Part shown: positions 1 through 9,067 of the stretch, in pieces
Position numbering within the stretch: position 1 is the stretch's first letter
Layout: each line of letters begins with the position of its first letter
Source of the DNA: JANSWY01 sp965267245
GTDB taxonomy: Bacteria > Bacteroidota > Bacteroidia > Cytophagales > Cyclobacteriaceae
Direction of reading: 5' to 3'
DNA: 64,000 nucleotides
Assembly: GCA_965267245.1 (NCBI GenBank)
Contig: OZ253939.1
Location: 4,588,001-4,652,000, forward strand
Made by a program: the position numbers and the translations under genes
Notes under the pieces: generated by a model
Database searches by the model: none
What the model was told of the DNA's origin: nothing
What the model saw: only the letters and a program-made list of their open reading frames with translations

Positions 1-2
1 CC

Positions 3-200
3 AGACAAGATGGTAATTATGGAAACGTATTGTTGGGTGACGGAAACATGTCATTCAAATGGGAACCCTATAATACAAGCGGCTTTTTCTTGAGAGAAGA
101 AGTGCGGGATATGAAAATTCTAAAAGGCGATAATGGGAAGCGTTTTCTTGTAACTGCCATCAATAATAACACCCCAAGATTATATGAATTTACCAATTGA
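3..200 (+). CDS. C-terminal fragment of an FG-GAP/VCBS-like surface protein (5' end outside window)
   Basis: An open frame runs from the left edge to a TGA at 198-200 and codes for about 65 residues, including NYGNVLLGDGN, FKWEP and LVTAINNN. This resembles the end of the FG-GAP/VCBS repeat protein that follows (compare its closing YLLVTLHDESLQLYKLN with the LVTAINNNTPRLYEFTN here), so the two are probably tandem paralogues. That is inference from short similarity, and the bulk of the gene is outside the window. Its stop overlaps the TTG start proposed for the next gene, which suggests a shared transcript. Confidence 0.6.
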   Translation, partial: RQDGNYGNVLLGDGNMSFKWEPYNTSGFFLREEVRDMKILKGDNGKRFLVTAINNNTPRLYEFTN

Positions 201-3200
201 GAGAAGAAGTGAGTAGTAAAATTAATATAGTATTTGGAGTAGCTGCACTATGTATTCTTTTTGCATGTGGAAAGAAACAAGCATTTGAAAGGCTGGAAGG
301 CGAAAAATTAGGTATTGATTTCAGCAATGATATTGAAGAAACTGATGGTTTTAATATTATTGATTACCTCTATTTTTTCAATGGTGGTGGAGTAGCAATT
401 GGCGACATTAATAATGACAATTTACCAGATATCTACCTATCTGGTAATCAAGTGAAGAACAAACTCTATTTGAATAAAGGAAATCTTGAGTTTCAGGACA
501 TAACTGAATCGGCAGGAGTAGCTGGTGAGAGTAGTTGGAACACTGGAGTTACTATGGCAGATATTAATGGTGATGGTTTTCTGGACATATATGTTTGCGC
601 AGTTGTTGGCTTAAAGGGATTAAGAGGCCATAATGAATTGTTTATCAATAATGGAGACGGGACCTTCAGTGAAAAATCAGTTGAGTATGGACTTGACTTT
701 GATTCCTTTAGTTCTGCTACAACTTTTTTTGACTATGACCTGGATGGAGACCTTGATTGCTTTCTATTAAATCATGCTATTCACACACAGGAGTCTTTTG
801 GGAAAGCTGAGTTGCGTAACGAGAGGAACTATGAGACAGGTGATAAATTATTACGGAATGACAATGGGAATTTTGTAGATGTCAGCGATTCATCAGGCAT
901 TTTCGGAGGGATAAATGGGTATGGTTTGGGAATCGCAATAGCTGATTTTAACAAAGATAATTTTCCTGATATCTATGTTGGAAATGATTTTCATGAAGAT
1001 GATTACTATTACCTGAATAATGGGGACGGAACTTTTACAGACAATCTGAGGAATGCAGTAACTCAAACCACTAGGTTTTCAATGGGTAATGATGTTGCAG
1101 ATATTAATCATGATGGTCTACCAGATTTATTGAGTTTGGACATGCTTCCGAATGATGAAAAAGTCCTTAAAAGATCTGACGGTGATGAGAGATTGGAAAT
1201 ATTAAAACTCAGAACTGAGAAATATGGATATTATTACCAATTTTCTCGTAACATGCTTCAAATTAACAATGGTGATGGGACCTATTCAGAAACCGCCTTG
1301 TTAAATGGTGTAGCTGCTACTGATTGGAGTTGGAGTGCATTATTTGCTGATTATGATCAGGATGGTCATCAGGATCTATTCATCGCCAACGGCATACCCA
1401 GAAGACCAAATGACCTGGATTATATCAAATTTGTTTCCAGCGATCAGATTAAAGGAACCATTGATAATTCAAAATTGGTTGATCAACAGGCACTTGAGTT
1501 AATGCCTTCTGGTGAATTACCAAACATGATTTTTCAAGGAGACGGCACTGGGGCATTTGATGATAAAACAGGAGACTGGATAGATAATAAACTCTCATTC
1601 TCAACAGCAGCCACCTTTGGAGACCTGGATTTGGACGGTGACCTGGATATAGTGGTTAACAATATCAATGCTTCCCCATTTATCTACATCAACCAATCCA
1701 CTTCAAAAGGAAATTATTTAAAGGTTTATTGCAAAGGGGAGAAACATAATACCCTTGGTTTGGGAGCTAAAGTATATGCTTATTCCAATGGTGTCTTACA
1801 ATACCAGGAGCTTTTTACAAGTCGGGGTTTTCAATCCTCGGCAGAACCTGTATTACATTTTGGGTTTGGACGTGAAGAAGATTTAGATTCTCTTAAAGTC
1901 GTTTGGCCAAATGGAAATGAACAGTTGCTAACATCTGTTAAACTGAATGAGACAATCATATTGGATATTGCGAATAGCAAACCGGTAAGATTCAATCTGG
2001 TAGCAGAAACTTATTCAAGTAAAGTATTTAGTAAGATTGATCCACTTTCATTAGGCCTTGACTTTGTTCATGAAGAGGATGACTATTCTGATTTCAGACG
2101 ACTCAAATTAATTCCATACCAACAGTCCGATAGAGGGCCAGCCACAGCTGTTGGTGATATGAATGGTGATGGGAAATCGGATTTGTTCTTTGGAGGATCT
2201 AAATTCAAAACATCAAGTCTATATCTTCAGACAGAAAAAGGGTTCAAAAAATCAACCCTTAATGTTATTCAAAATGATTCCATTAACGAGGAAGTGAATG
2301 CTGTGATTGCAGACTTCAACAATGATAACCAAATGGATCTTTTAACAGCTACCGGTGGTGGTGATTTTTTTGGTAAATCAAAACCATTATTAGATCAGGC
2401 ATACCTGTCATCTGGAGATTCTCTTGTTTCTATAATGTTAAGTGAAATATATGAAAACAATGGATGTATAGAACTGATTGATTTCAACGGAGATGGAATG
2501 CAAGATGTGTTTATTGGAAGCCAGTCCAGGCCAAATGATTTCGGTAATGTACCTGTTTCAGCACTTTACGAGAATAAAAATGGGAAGCTGGTTAATGTGC
2601 AGACGGATGTGTTTAAGGCATTAGGTATGATAACTGATGCAGTTGCGGTTGACTATAATAATGACCAGGCGGTGGACCTTGTTGTCGTTGGTGAGTGGAT
2701 GGAACCAATATTTCTGAAGAATCAGGATGGTACTTTTGTAATTGATAAGGCTCTTGGAAATGCTGGAAATGGCCTCTGGCAGTGTATTGCACCAATAGAC
2801 CTTGAAAACGATGGCGATATTGATTTTGTATTGGGTAATTGGGGAACAAACTCGAAATTTAAGGGCTATCCAAACAAACCCCTTGTCATGTATTATGGAG
2901 ACCTGGACAAGGATGGGGCGACAGAGTCAATTGTGGCTATAGAAAAATCTGGCAAGTATTACCCAATTGCAGGGTTAGATCTATTATCCCAACAAATTAT
3001 CAGTCTTCGCAAGAAATATACCAGTTATGAATCTTTTGCTGGGAAAACGGTTGAGGAAATTTTCGGAAAACAGGTATTAGATGATGCCAAAAAATATACA
3101 GTGGAAAACCTGCAATCCGGATACTTAATTAATAATAATGGTAGGTTTGAATTCACATCTTTTGACCGTAATCTCCAGGTAGCGCCTTTAATGGATCTCT

Positions 3201-3469
3201 TGCCCTATGATTTTGATAATGATGGAACTGAAGAAATGCTAATTTCTGGTAACTATTTCGGAGTACAGCCTTATCATGGAAGGTTTGGTTCATTTGGGGG
3301 AGCATTGCTGGAGCCAGATTTAACACTATTATATGGCAAATCTTTGGGGCTTGATCTCTTTAACCGGTCCTCTCGTGCTCTGAATGTAATTGAGATTGGG
3401 AAAGACCCTTACTTACTTGTGACATTACATGACGAAAGTCTTCAACTTTACAAACTCAACAAGAATTGA
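197..3469 (+). CDS. FG-GAP/VCBS repeat lipoprotein with ASPIC/UnbV domain (CRTAC1-like)
   Basis: This is a large secreted surface protein of 1090 residues. The N-terminus has a hydrophobic segment ending in LFAC, a lipobox that would make Cys24 the lipidated residue. Many FG-GAP/VCBS calcium-binding loops follow, recognisable as D-x-N-x-D-x-x-x-D in segments such as IGDINNDNLPDIY, MADINGDGFLDIY and FFDYDLDGDLDCF. An ASPIC/UnbV region lies near residues 510-590 (LGLGAKVYAY, VVWPNG). A second set of FG-GAP loops fills the C-terminal half. The family folds as beta-propellers and is common on Bacteroidetes surfaces; the ligand is unknown. The start is uncertain: TTG at 197 overlaps the previous stop, and GTG at 209 would remove four residues and keep the signal. 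No type IX secretion C-terminal domain is evident. Confidence 0.85.
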   Translation: MREEVSSKINIVFGVAALCILFACGKKQAFERLEGEKLGIDFSNDIEETDGFNIIDYLYFFNGGGVAIGDINNDNLPDIYLSGNQVKNKLYLNKGNLEFQDITESAGVAGESSWNTGVTMADINGDGFLDIYVCAVVGLKGLRGHNELFINNGDGTFSEKSVEYGLDFDSFSSATTFFDYDLDGDLDCFLLNHAIHTQESFGKAELRNERNYETGDKLLRNDNGNFVDVSDSSGIFGGINGYGLGIAIADFNKDNFPDIYVGNDFHEDDYYYLNNGDGTFTDNLRNAVTQTTRFSMGNDVADINHDGLPDLLSLDMLPNDEKVLKRSDGDERLEILKLRTEKYGYYYQFSRNMLQINNGDGTYSETALLNGVAATDWSWSALFADYDQDGHQDLFIANGIPRRPNDLDYIKFVSSDQIKGTIDNSKLVDQQALELMPSGELPNMIFQGDGTGAFDDKTGDWIDNKLSFSTAATFGDLDLDGDLDIVVNNINASPFIYINQSTSKGNYLKVYCKGEKHNTLGLGAKVYAYSNGVLQYQELFTSRGFQSSAEPVLHFGFGREEDLDSLKVVWPNGNEQLLTSVKLNETIILDIANSKPVRFNLVAETYSSKVFSKIDPLSLGLDFVHEEDDYSDFRRLKLIPYQQSDRGPATAVGDMNGDGKSDLFFGGSKFKTSSLYLQTEKGFKKSTLNVIQNDSINEEVNAVIADFNNDNQMDLLTATGGGDFFGKSKPLLDQAYLSSGDSLVSIMLSEIYENNGCIELIDFNGDGMQDVFIGSQSRPNDFGNVPVSALYENKNGKLVNVQTDVFKALGMITDAVAVDYNNDQAVDLVVVGEWMEPIFLKNQDGTFVIDKALGNAGNGLWQCIAPIDLENDGDIDFVLGNWGTNSKFKGYPNKPLVMYYGDLDKDGATESIVAIEKSGKYYPIAGLDLLSQQIISLRKKYTSYESFAGKTVEEIFGKQVLDDAKKYTVENLQSGYLINNNGRFEFTSFDRNLQVAPLMDLLPYDFDNDGTEEMLISGNYFGVQPYHGRFGSFGGALLEPDLTLLYGKSLGLDLFNRSSRALNVIEIGKDPYLLVTLHDESLQLYKLNKN

Positions 3470-4359
3470 AAAAGGTAATTATCATTGCAATAACCATTGG
3501 ACTCCTTTTTCTTGGGTGGTATCTTTTTTTGAAAAAAGGAGAGTTTACAGTGCGATTCAAAGCGAATACTGTACCCGGAGACATTATTCAAACCCTGGCC
3601 ATATGGGATAGAGCTTTGCTGAATACCGAAATTCTTAAAATAGACTCGACTGAAAGGGTTTTCCAGAGAATTCAAATTGATGACCGGCAATACGATTACA
3701 CATGGAGGTTTGATATAGTCAATGATAGCCTTACCAGGGTGGAGGTTGTAATAGAGCAGGCTGGCAACTCCTTTATGAATAAACTTCTTGTACCGTTTAC
3801 AAAGCAGGATATTGAGGTCGATGCAGAAATTACTCTTCGGGAATTTTATGAGGTAGTTAAAGAACACTTGAAAATTACTGGTGTGACGATTGATGGAATT
3901 ACTGACTTTGATGAAAAGTTTTGTGCTTGTTATCACTTAACTACTCGTCAGATAGAAAAGGCGGAAGGGATGATGAAAACTTACCCGCCACTTTCTTCAT
4001 TTATCGCTGATAATAATTTCCAGCTGAATGGCAAGCCTATTATTGAAGTTGAAAATTGGGATCATAACAAGGGAGTTCTTTCCTACAACTTTTGTTTTCC
4101 AATTATAACGTCAGACAGTTTGCCACAGGATGAAGAGATTTTCTACAAAACAATTGCTGGAACTAAAGCACTGAAAGCCATATACAACGGGAATTATATA
4201 ACCAGTGACAGGGCGTGGTACAATTTAAAAAGATACGCGAATCAAGAGAATATTGAACTACAAGGATTCCCAATTGAGGTATTCTATAACAACCCAAATA
4301 TGGGTATAGACGAAGAGAAATGGAAAGCTGAAGTATATTGGCCAATAAAATCGAAGTGA
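3466..4359 (+). CDS. membrane-anchored SRPBCC + GyrI-like effector-binding protein
   Basis: The 297-residue protein begins with a single hydrophobic helix (residues 3-23, IIIAITIGLLFLGWYLF). A roughly 130-residue SRPBCC/polyketide-cyclase-like part follows (FTVRFKANTVPGDIIQTLAIW), then a C-terminal GyrI-like effector-binding half ending in EVYWPIK, the usual end of such domains. Both folds bind small hydrophobic ligands. No DNA-binding domain is present, so it is unlikely to be a transcription factor. The TTG start overlaps the previous stop by four bases (TTGA), which implies translational coupling to the FG-GAP gene. The fusion occurs in Bacteroidetes, but its ligand is not known to me. Confidence 0.7.
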   Translation: MKKVIIIAITIGLLFLGWYLFLKKGEFTVRFKANTVPGDIIQTLAIWDRALLNTEILKIDSTERVFQRIQIDDRQYDYTWRFDIVNDSLTRVEVVIEQAGNSFMNKLLVPFTKQDIEVDAEITLREFYEVVKEHLKITGVTIDGITDFDEKFCACYHLTTRQIEKAEGMMKTYPPLSSFIADNNFQLNGKPIIEVENWDHNKGVLSYNFCFPIITSDSLPQDEEIFYKTIAGTKALKAIYNGNYITSDRAWYNLKRYANQENIELQGFPIEVFYNNPNMGIDEEKWKAEVYWPIKSK

Positions 4360-4420
4360 AATTGAATTTTACATAAGAAATTTTAATTATATCATTGTAA
4401 ATCAGGATACAATTTAACCG

Positions 4421-4428
4421 AAGGAGGT
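4421..4428 (+). promoter_or_regulatory. Perfect Shine-Dalgarno sequence before the PAP2 lipoprotein gene
   Basis: AAGGAGGT lies three bases before the ATG at 4432 and is fully complementary to the 16S rRNA tail at 22198-22205 (ACCTCCTT). Most genes in this window have no such sequence, as expected for Bacteroidetes. The spacing is short compared with the 5-9 bases usual in other phyla, so its effect on initiation is uncertain. Confidence 0.6.
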
Positions 4429-4431
4429 AAT

Positions 4432-5772
4432 ATGAAGAAGTTATTTTTTGGCAGCCTATTTTTATTGTTGTTTGCCGCATGCGAAAAAGATGAGTCCTAC
4501 AAACTAGTGCTGTCTGATCCAGAAACCTATCAGGCGACAATGAAGCAATTAACAGATATCATTGTTTATGATATATTCTCACCACCAGTGGCAAGTAGAG
4601 TATATGTTTATCCCAATATTGCCGCATATGAAATTTTGGCTGTGGCCAATCCTTCTGAGTATAAAAGTCTTGCTGGTCAATTGAATGAGTTGACAGCAAT
4701 TCCCGAACCCGAAAATGAGAAGATAAATTTTGAATTGGCAAGTCTACATGCTTTCATGAAAGTGGGGAGAACACTAATTTTTTCTGAACAAAAAATGGAA
4801 GCATATCAGGCAAAACTCTATAGCCAATTAGAGAGCAAAGGTCTTCCTTCGTCAGTAAAAGAAGCCTCGTTTGCGTATGGTGATAAAGTAGCGGGACATA
4901 TTTTGGCTTGGGCCGATGGTGATATGTACAAACAAACAAGAACTTTCCCAAAATATACCATTCAACCTGAAACAAGAGCATGGAAACCAACCCCTCCCGC
5001 GTACATGGATGGAATTGAACCACACTGGCGTGAGATTAGAACAATGATACTTGATTCAGCAGAACAATTTCCACCAATTCCTCCATTGGAATTTAATATG
5101 AAATCTGAGAGCGAATTCTATAAGCAGTTGATCGAGGTTTATGAAGTCGGTAATGGACTGGATGAAGAACAAACAGAAATTGCTAAATTTTGGGACTGTA
5201 ATCCTTATGTTGCCCATCAAAGAGGACACGCAATGTTTGCAACTAAGAAAATTACTCCAGGTGGGCATTGGATGGGAATCGCAGCTATTGCCTCCAGACA
5301 AGCAAAAGCAGATTTAGCCCAGACAGTGAATGCATTTACACTTACCTCAATAGCCTTATTTGATGGATTTATCTCTTGTTGGGATGAAAAATGGAGATCA
5401 ATTTTAGTTAGACCAGAAACCCTTATCAATGATCATATTGATGCAGAATGGGCACCACTCCTTCAAACACCACCTTTTCCAGAATATACAAGTGGACACA
5501 GTGTTATTTCCAGGGCAGCAGCAGTTACACTTACAAGCGTATATGGTGAGCAATTCAGTTTCTTGGATACAACTGAAATTGAATATGGTTTAACAAAGCG
5601 TAATTTTAACTCTTTCCTGGAAGCCTCTGAAGAAGCTGCAATTAGTAGACTCTATGGAGGAATTCACTACATGATGGCAATAGAAAATGGGATTGAACAA
5701 GGAGAAAATGTTGGTGATTGGGTAGTAGCAAATATTAACACCAAAGTAACAAAGAATGTCGCTCAGAAGTAA
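4432..5772 (+). CDS. PAP2-superfamily / vanadium-dependent haloperoxidase-like lipoprotein
   Basis: This 446-residue protein carries a lipoprotein signal (LLLFAAC, lipid Cys17). The three active-site blocks of the haloperoxidase/PAP2 superfamily are in the C-terminal half. Block one is KWRSILVRP, an exact K-x6-RP. Block two is TSGHSV, in place of PSGH. Block three is SRLYGGIHYMMA, matching SR-x5-H-x3 with Ala where Asp is usual. The family either oxidises halides with vanadate or hydrolyses phosphate esters; the sequence does not settle which. The altered last position may weaken catalysis. The ATG is preceded by an unusually strong ribosome-binding site, and the 3' end overlaps the trehalase gene by 17 bases. 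Confidence 0.82.
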   Translation: MKKLFFGSLFLLLFAACEKDESYKLVLSDPETYQATMKQLTDIIVYDIFSPPVASRVYVYPNIAAYEILAVANPSEYKSLAGQLNELTAIPEPENEKINFELASLHAFMKVGRTLIFSEQKMEAYQAKLYSQLESKGLPSSVKEASFAYGDKVAGHILAWADGDMYKQTRTFPKYTIQPETRAWKPTPPAYMDGIEPHWREIRTMILDSAEQFPPIPPLEFNMKSESEFYKQLIEVYEVGNGLDEEQTEIAKFWDCNPYVAHQRGHAMFATKKITPGGHWMGIAAIASRQAKADLAQTVNAFTLTSIALFDGFISCWDEKWRSILVRPETLINDHIDAEWAPLLQTPPFPEYTSGHSVISRAAAVTLTSVYGEQFSFLDTTEIEYGLTKRNFNSFLEASEEAAISRLYGGIHYMMAIENGIEQGENVGDWVVANINTKVTKNVAQK

Positions 5773-7354
5773 AATCAATGCAATTGTTTTATTACTGTTA
5801 ATCTCAATTATTGGGTGTCAACTCCCTGAACCTGAGAAAGAAAAGAGTCCATACTATCTCCCTTGGGAGGAATTACAGGAACTTTTTGTAGATGTACAAA
5901 TGGCCGGAGTTTTTCCGGATTCTAAAACATTTGTGGATTGCACACCAAAAGAAACACCTGACGTTATTCTCCAAAAATACAGAGACCAAAAAGGGAATTC
6001 AGATTTCGATCTTGCAACTTTTGTGGAGGCAAACTTTGATATGCCGAAACAACCGGATAACAGTCAGTTTTCAACAGAAAAGAAATTTTTTGAAGACCAC
6101 CTGGATAATCATTGGGACTATTTAACAAGGACAACCGTAAATATCCCTGAACACACAACTTTAATTAAGCTACCTGGGAAGTATGTAGTTCCAGGGGGGC
6201 GCTTTAGGGAAATCTACTATTGGGATTCATACTTTACAATGCTTGGTCTTGAAGCATCCAACCGACCTGACCTATTCAAGGCAATGCTGGATAATTTTGC
6301 ATTCCTTATTGATTCTGTTGGTTTTATACCCAATGGGAACCGTTCCTATTATTTAGGAAGAAGCCAGCCACCTTACTTTGCTGCAATGGTGGAAAAATAT
6401 AGTCAATTCACAAGTCCTGGCGAAGCGGTTAAGTACCTGGACCAGGTCCAAAAAGAGTATGATTTTTGGATGGTGGGTTCGGATAGGCTAAATGAAAATA
6501 ATAATGCGATAAAACGTGTTGTCAAAATTGAAAATTATATCCTGAATAGATACTGGGACGATTTTAATTTTCCAAGACCAGAATCTCACCGCGAAGATTA
6601 TGAACTAGCAGAAAATGTAAGTGAAGAAAAGAAACCTGAACTTTATCGTCACATTAGAGCAGCTGCTGAATCAGGTTGGGATTTTAGTACAAGGTGGTTT
6701 GAGGATGTAAATGAGTTTTCAACAATCAGAACTACAGAAATTCTTCCTATTGACCTCAATTCTTTACTTTTTAATACTGAGGAATTATTAGCCGTTCTGT
6801 ATGATGTTTCAGGAGATGAGCAAAAATCTAATGCTTACCGGGTTCTAGCTGATAGCAGAAAAGAAGCAATCAATAAATTTTTCTGGAATGATGACGCAGG
6901 AATGTACCAGGATATCCTTTGGGGAACTAAATCACCAACTGGGTTCATTTCAGCAGCCAGTTTCTATCCCATGTATTTTGGTACAGCTACTGAAGAGCGT
7001 GCAACAACACAAACACCGATACTTCTAGACACCCTGCTACTTCAAGGGGGAATAGTGACCACCAGAGTTGAATCTGGACAGCAATGGGATTACCCCAATG
7101 GCTGGGCTCCACTCCAGTGGATAGCTATCAAGGGAATGGAAAACTTTGGTCTTTCAACAGAAGCAGATGATGTAGCCGCTAGATGGCTGGCAATCAATAA
7201 AAAAGTGTTTTCAAACACAGGCAAGATGATGGAGAAATACAATGTAGTGGATACAACATTGATTGCCGGTGGTGGAGAATATCCTACTCAGGATGGTTTT
7301 GGATGGACGAATGGTGTAGCATTGGGGCTATTAAAAGAACTGGCTATTTATTAG
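5756..7354 (+). CDS. treA: trehalase, GH37 family, lipoprotein
   Basis: The protein hydrolyses trehalose to two glucose units. The 532 residues carry all GH37 signatures: PGGRFREIYYWDSY near residue 144, ESGWDFSTRW with the predicted general acid Asp309, QWDYPNGWAPLQW, and GEYPTQDGFGWTNG with the predicted catalytic base Glu508. A hydrophobic leader ending in SIIGC (Cys21) marks it as a lipoprotein, so it probably faces the periplasm and feeds glucose to the symporter encoded next. Its start overlaps the preceding PAP2 gene. Function is assigned with confidence from the motifs; cell location is inferred from the lipobox. Confidence 0.93.
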   Translation: MSLRSKINAIVLLLLISIIGCQLPEPEKEKSPYYLPWEELQELFVDVQMAGVFPDSKTFVDCTPKETPDVILQKYRDQKGNSDFDLATFVEANFDMPKQPDNSQFSTEKKFFEDHLDNHWDYLTRTTVNIPEHTTLIKLPGKYVVPGGRFREIYYWDSYFTMLGLEASNRPDLFKAMLDNFAFLIDSVGFIPNGNRSYYLGRSQPPYFAAMVEKYSQFTSPGEAVKYLDQVQKEYDFWMVGSDRLNENNNAIKRVVKIENYILNRYWDDFNFPRPESHREDYELAENVSEEKKPELYRHIRAAAESGWDFSTRWFEDVNEFSTIRTTEILPIDLNSLLFNTEELLAVLYDVSGDEQKSNAYRVLADSRKEAINKFFWNDDAGMYQDILWGTKSPTGFISAASFYPMYFGTATEERATTQTPILLDTLLLQGGIVTTRVESGQQWDYPNGWAPLQWIAIKGMENFGLSTEADDVAARWLAINKKVFSNTGKMMEKYNVVDTTLIAGGGEYPTQDGFGWTNGVALGLLKELAIY

Positions 7355-7403
7355 TTCTTGAAGATCTCTATAAATTTACCAACAACAATCGTTTTCATTG
7401 AAA

Positions 7404-7447
7404 AAATAGCAAACGTGTCAGCTTAAACGCATGGCTTTTCGCTATTT
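7404..7447 (+). terminator. Weak inverted repeat between trehalase and symporter
   Basis: AAATAGC at 7404-7410 and GCTATTT at 7441-7447 can pair around a 30-base loop and are followed by a short T-rich run. The loop is long for an intrinsic terminator, so this could equally be an attenuator or chance. Confidence 0.25.
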
Positions 7448-7488
7448 TCTTATTAAACTGAGGTTTCGTAATCAAATAGACTTAACCC

Positions 7489-9057
7489 ATGCCCCAGTTT
7501 TCTTTAAGCACAGTTGATATTTCAATTGTTGTTTTCTACTTGTTATTTGTTGTCGTATTAGGATTTTACATTGGCTCCAAACACCAGGGAGCGGAAGATT
7601 ACTTCCTCGCAGGAAGAAACCTTACATGGCCACTAATTGGCTTTTCATTATTCGCTTCCAATATTTCAAGTAATACACTGGTTGGGCTTACAGGATCTGG
7701 ATACCTGAATGGGTTCTCTGTTTTTAGCTACGAGTGGATGGCAATTTTTGTATTGATTATTTTCTCAGTCTTCTTCCTGCCATTTTATCTCAAAAATAAA
7801 ATTTACACAATACCTGAATACCTGGAAAAAAGATACAATGCATTAACCAGATCATACGCATCAGTTATTGCCATTATCCTAAACGTTTTGGTTGATATTG
7901 CAGCAACACTCTATGCAGGTGGGGTTCTTGTACAGCTTATATTTCCTCAATTTTCACTTTTCACAATTATTGCCGCATTGGCAATTATAGCAGGTCTTTA
8001 CACGATTTCTGGCGGACTTAGCGCTGTTGTCTATACAGATGCCATCCAGGCAATTATTCTTATAATTGGAAGTATATTGATTACTTATTTTGCCTGGGAA
8101 AAGTCAGGTGGCTTTGACGAGGTATTAAAAATCACACAACCAGAGCATTTTGATATTATTAAACCGCTCTCAGACCCAGAACTTCCTTGGGCGGGACTCC
8201 TGGGTGTGTTTTTACTGGGATTCTATTTCTGGGGAACTAATCAATACATCACTCAAAGGACCTTGGCCTCAAAAAGTACGCAAGAGGGTCAGTGGGGAGC
8301 AATGTTCGCCGGTTTCCTAAAGTTATCTATCCTTTTTATAATGATATTTCCGGGGGCATTCGCCCGAGTAATATATCCGGACATGCAAAATGTAGATCAG
8401 TTGTACCCAACAATGCTTTTTGACTTGCTTCCAACAGGAATTGTAGGTCTCGTTTTAGCAGGTTTCATCGCCGCTCTCATGTCGAGTATTGACTCAGGAT
8501 TAAACTCAGTTTCCACATTGGTCACAATGGATTTCATTACAAAACTTAAACCAAATTATACGCAGGCACAGCTGATGAAAGTAGGGCGTTGGGTAACTTT
8601 TATCGTCATGGCAATAGCAGCTGGCTGGGCACCTCAAATTATTCATTTTGAGAAACTATGGGACTATCTGCAGCAAGCACTTTCATGGTTTTGTCCACCT
8701 ATAGTTGCTTTATTTGCGATGGGTTTATTCTGGAAAGGAGCCAATAAAAATGGAGCCTACTGGACAATTATTGTAGGGTCGGTTATTTCTGTTTTGGCAA
8801 TAATATTTAATTCTGCACCCTGGAAACCTAGCTTCCTTTATGTGACAGTATTTCATTTTATAATGTCCTGCCTCGCAATGATTATTGGTTCTATCATGAA
8901 ACCAGTCGAGCAGGAGAACCTGGAAGATGTGGTCTGGACCATTGATGAGTATCAAAAAGAATCAGCGCAATTGAAAGCATTACCATGGTATAAGAATTAC
9001 AGGTACCATGGAATTGGCCTTGTTGTTATTGTTGTAATTATTTTGATTATCTATTAA
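7489..9057 (+). CDS. sodium:solute symporter (SSS family), probable sugar transporter
   Basis: The protein is a 522-residue inner-membrane carrier with about 13-14 hydrophobic helices. Typical SSS sequence is present: YFLAGRNLTWPLIG near the N-terminus, the SGGLSAVVYTDAIQ signature around residues 171-184, and the mid-protein FWGTNQYITQR segment seen in SGLT-like members. The family couples solute uptake to a sodium gradient. Lying between a periplasmic trehalase and sugar or glycerol kinases, it most likely imports glucose or another sugar; that substrate is inferred from context only. The glycerol kinase gene follows after 10 bases, suggesting one transcript. Confidence 0.88.
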   Translation: MPQFSLSTVDISIVVFYLLFVVVLGFYIGSKHQGAEDYFLAGRNLTWPLIGFSLFASNISSNTLVGLTGSGYLNGFSVFSYEWMAIFVLIIFSVFFLPFYLKNKIYTIPEYLEKRYNALTRSYASVIAIILNVLVDIAATLYAGGVLVQLIFPQFSLFTIIAALAIIAGLYTISGGLSAVVYTDAIQAIILIIGSILITYFAWEKSGGFDEVLKITQPEHFDIIKPLSDPELPWAGLLGVFLLGFYFWGTNQYITQRTLASKSTQEGQWGAMFAGFLKLSILFIMIFPGAFARVIYPDMQNVDQLYPTMLFDLLPTGIVGLVLAGFIAALMSSIDSGLNSVSTLVTMDFITKLKPNYTQAQLMKVGRWVTFIVMAIAAGWAPQIIHFEKLWDYLQQALSWFCPPIVALFAMGLFWKGANKNGAYWTIIVGSVISVLAIIFNSAPWKPSFLYVTVFHFIMSCLAMIIGSIMKPVEQENLEDVVWTIDEYQKESAQLKALPWYKNYRYHGIGLVVIVVIILIIY

Positions 9058-9067
9058 TTAAGAAAAT

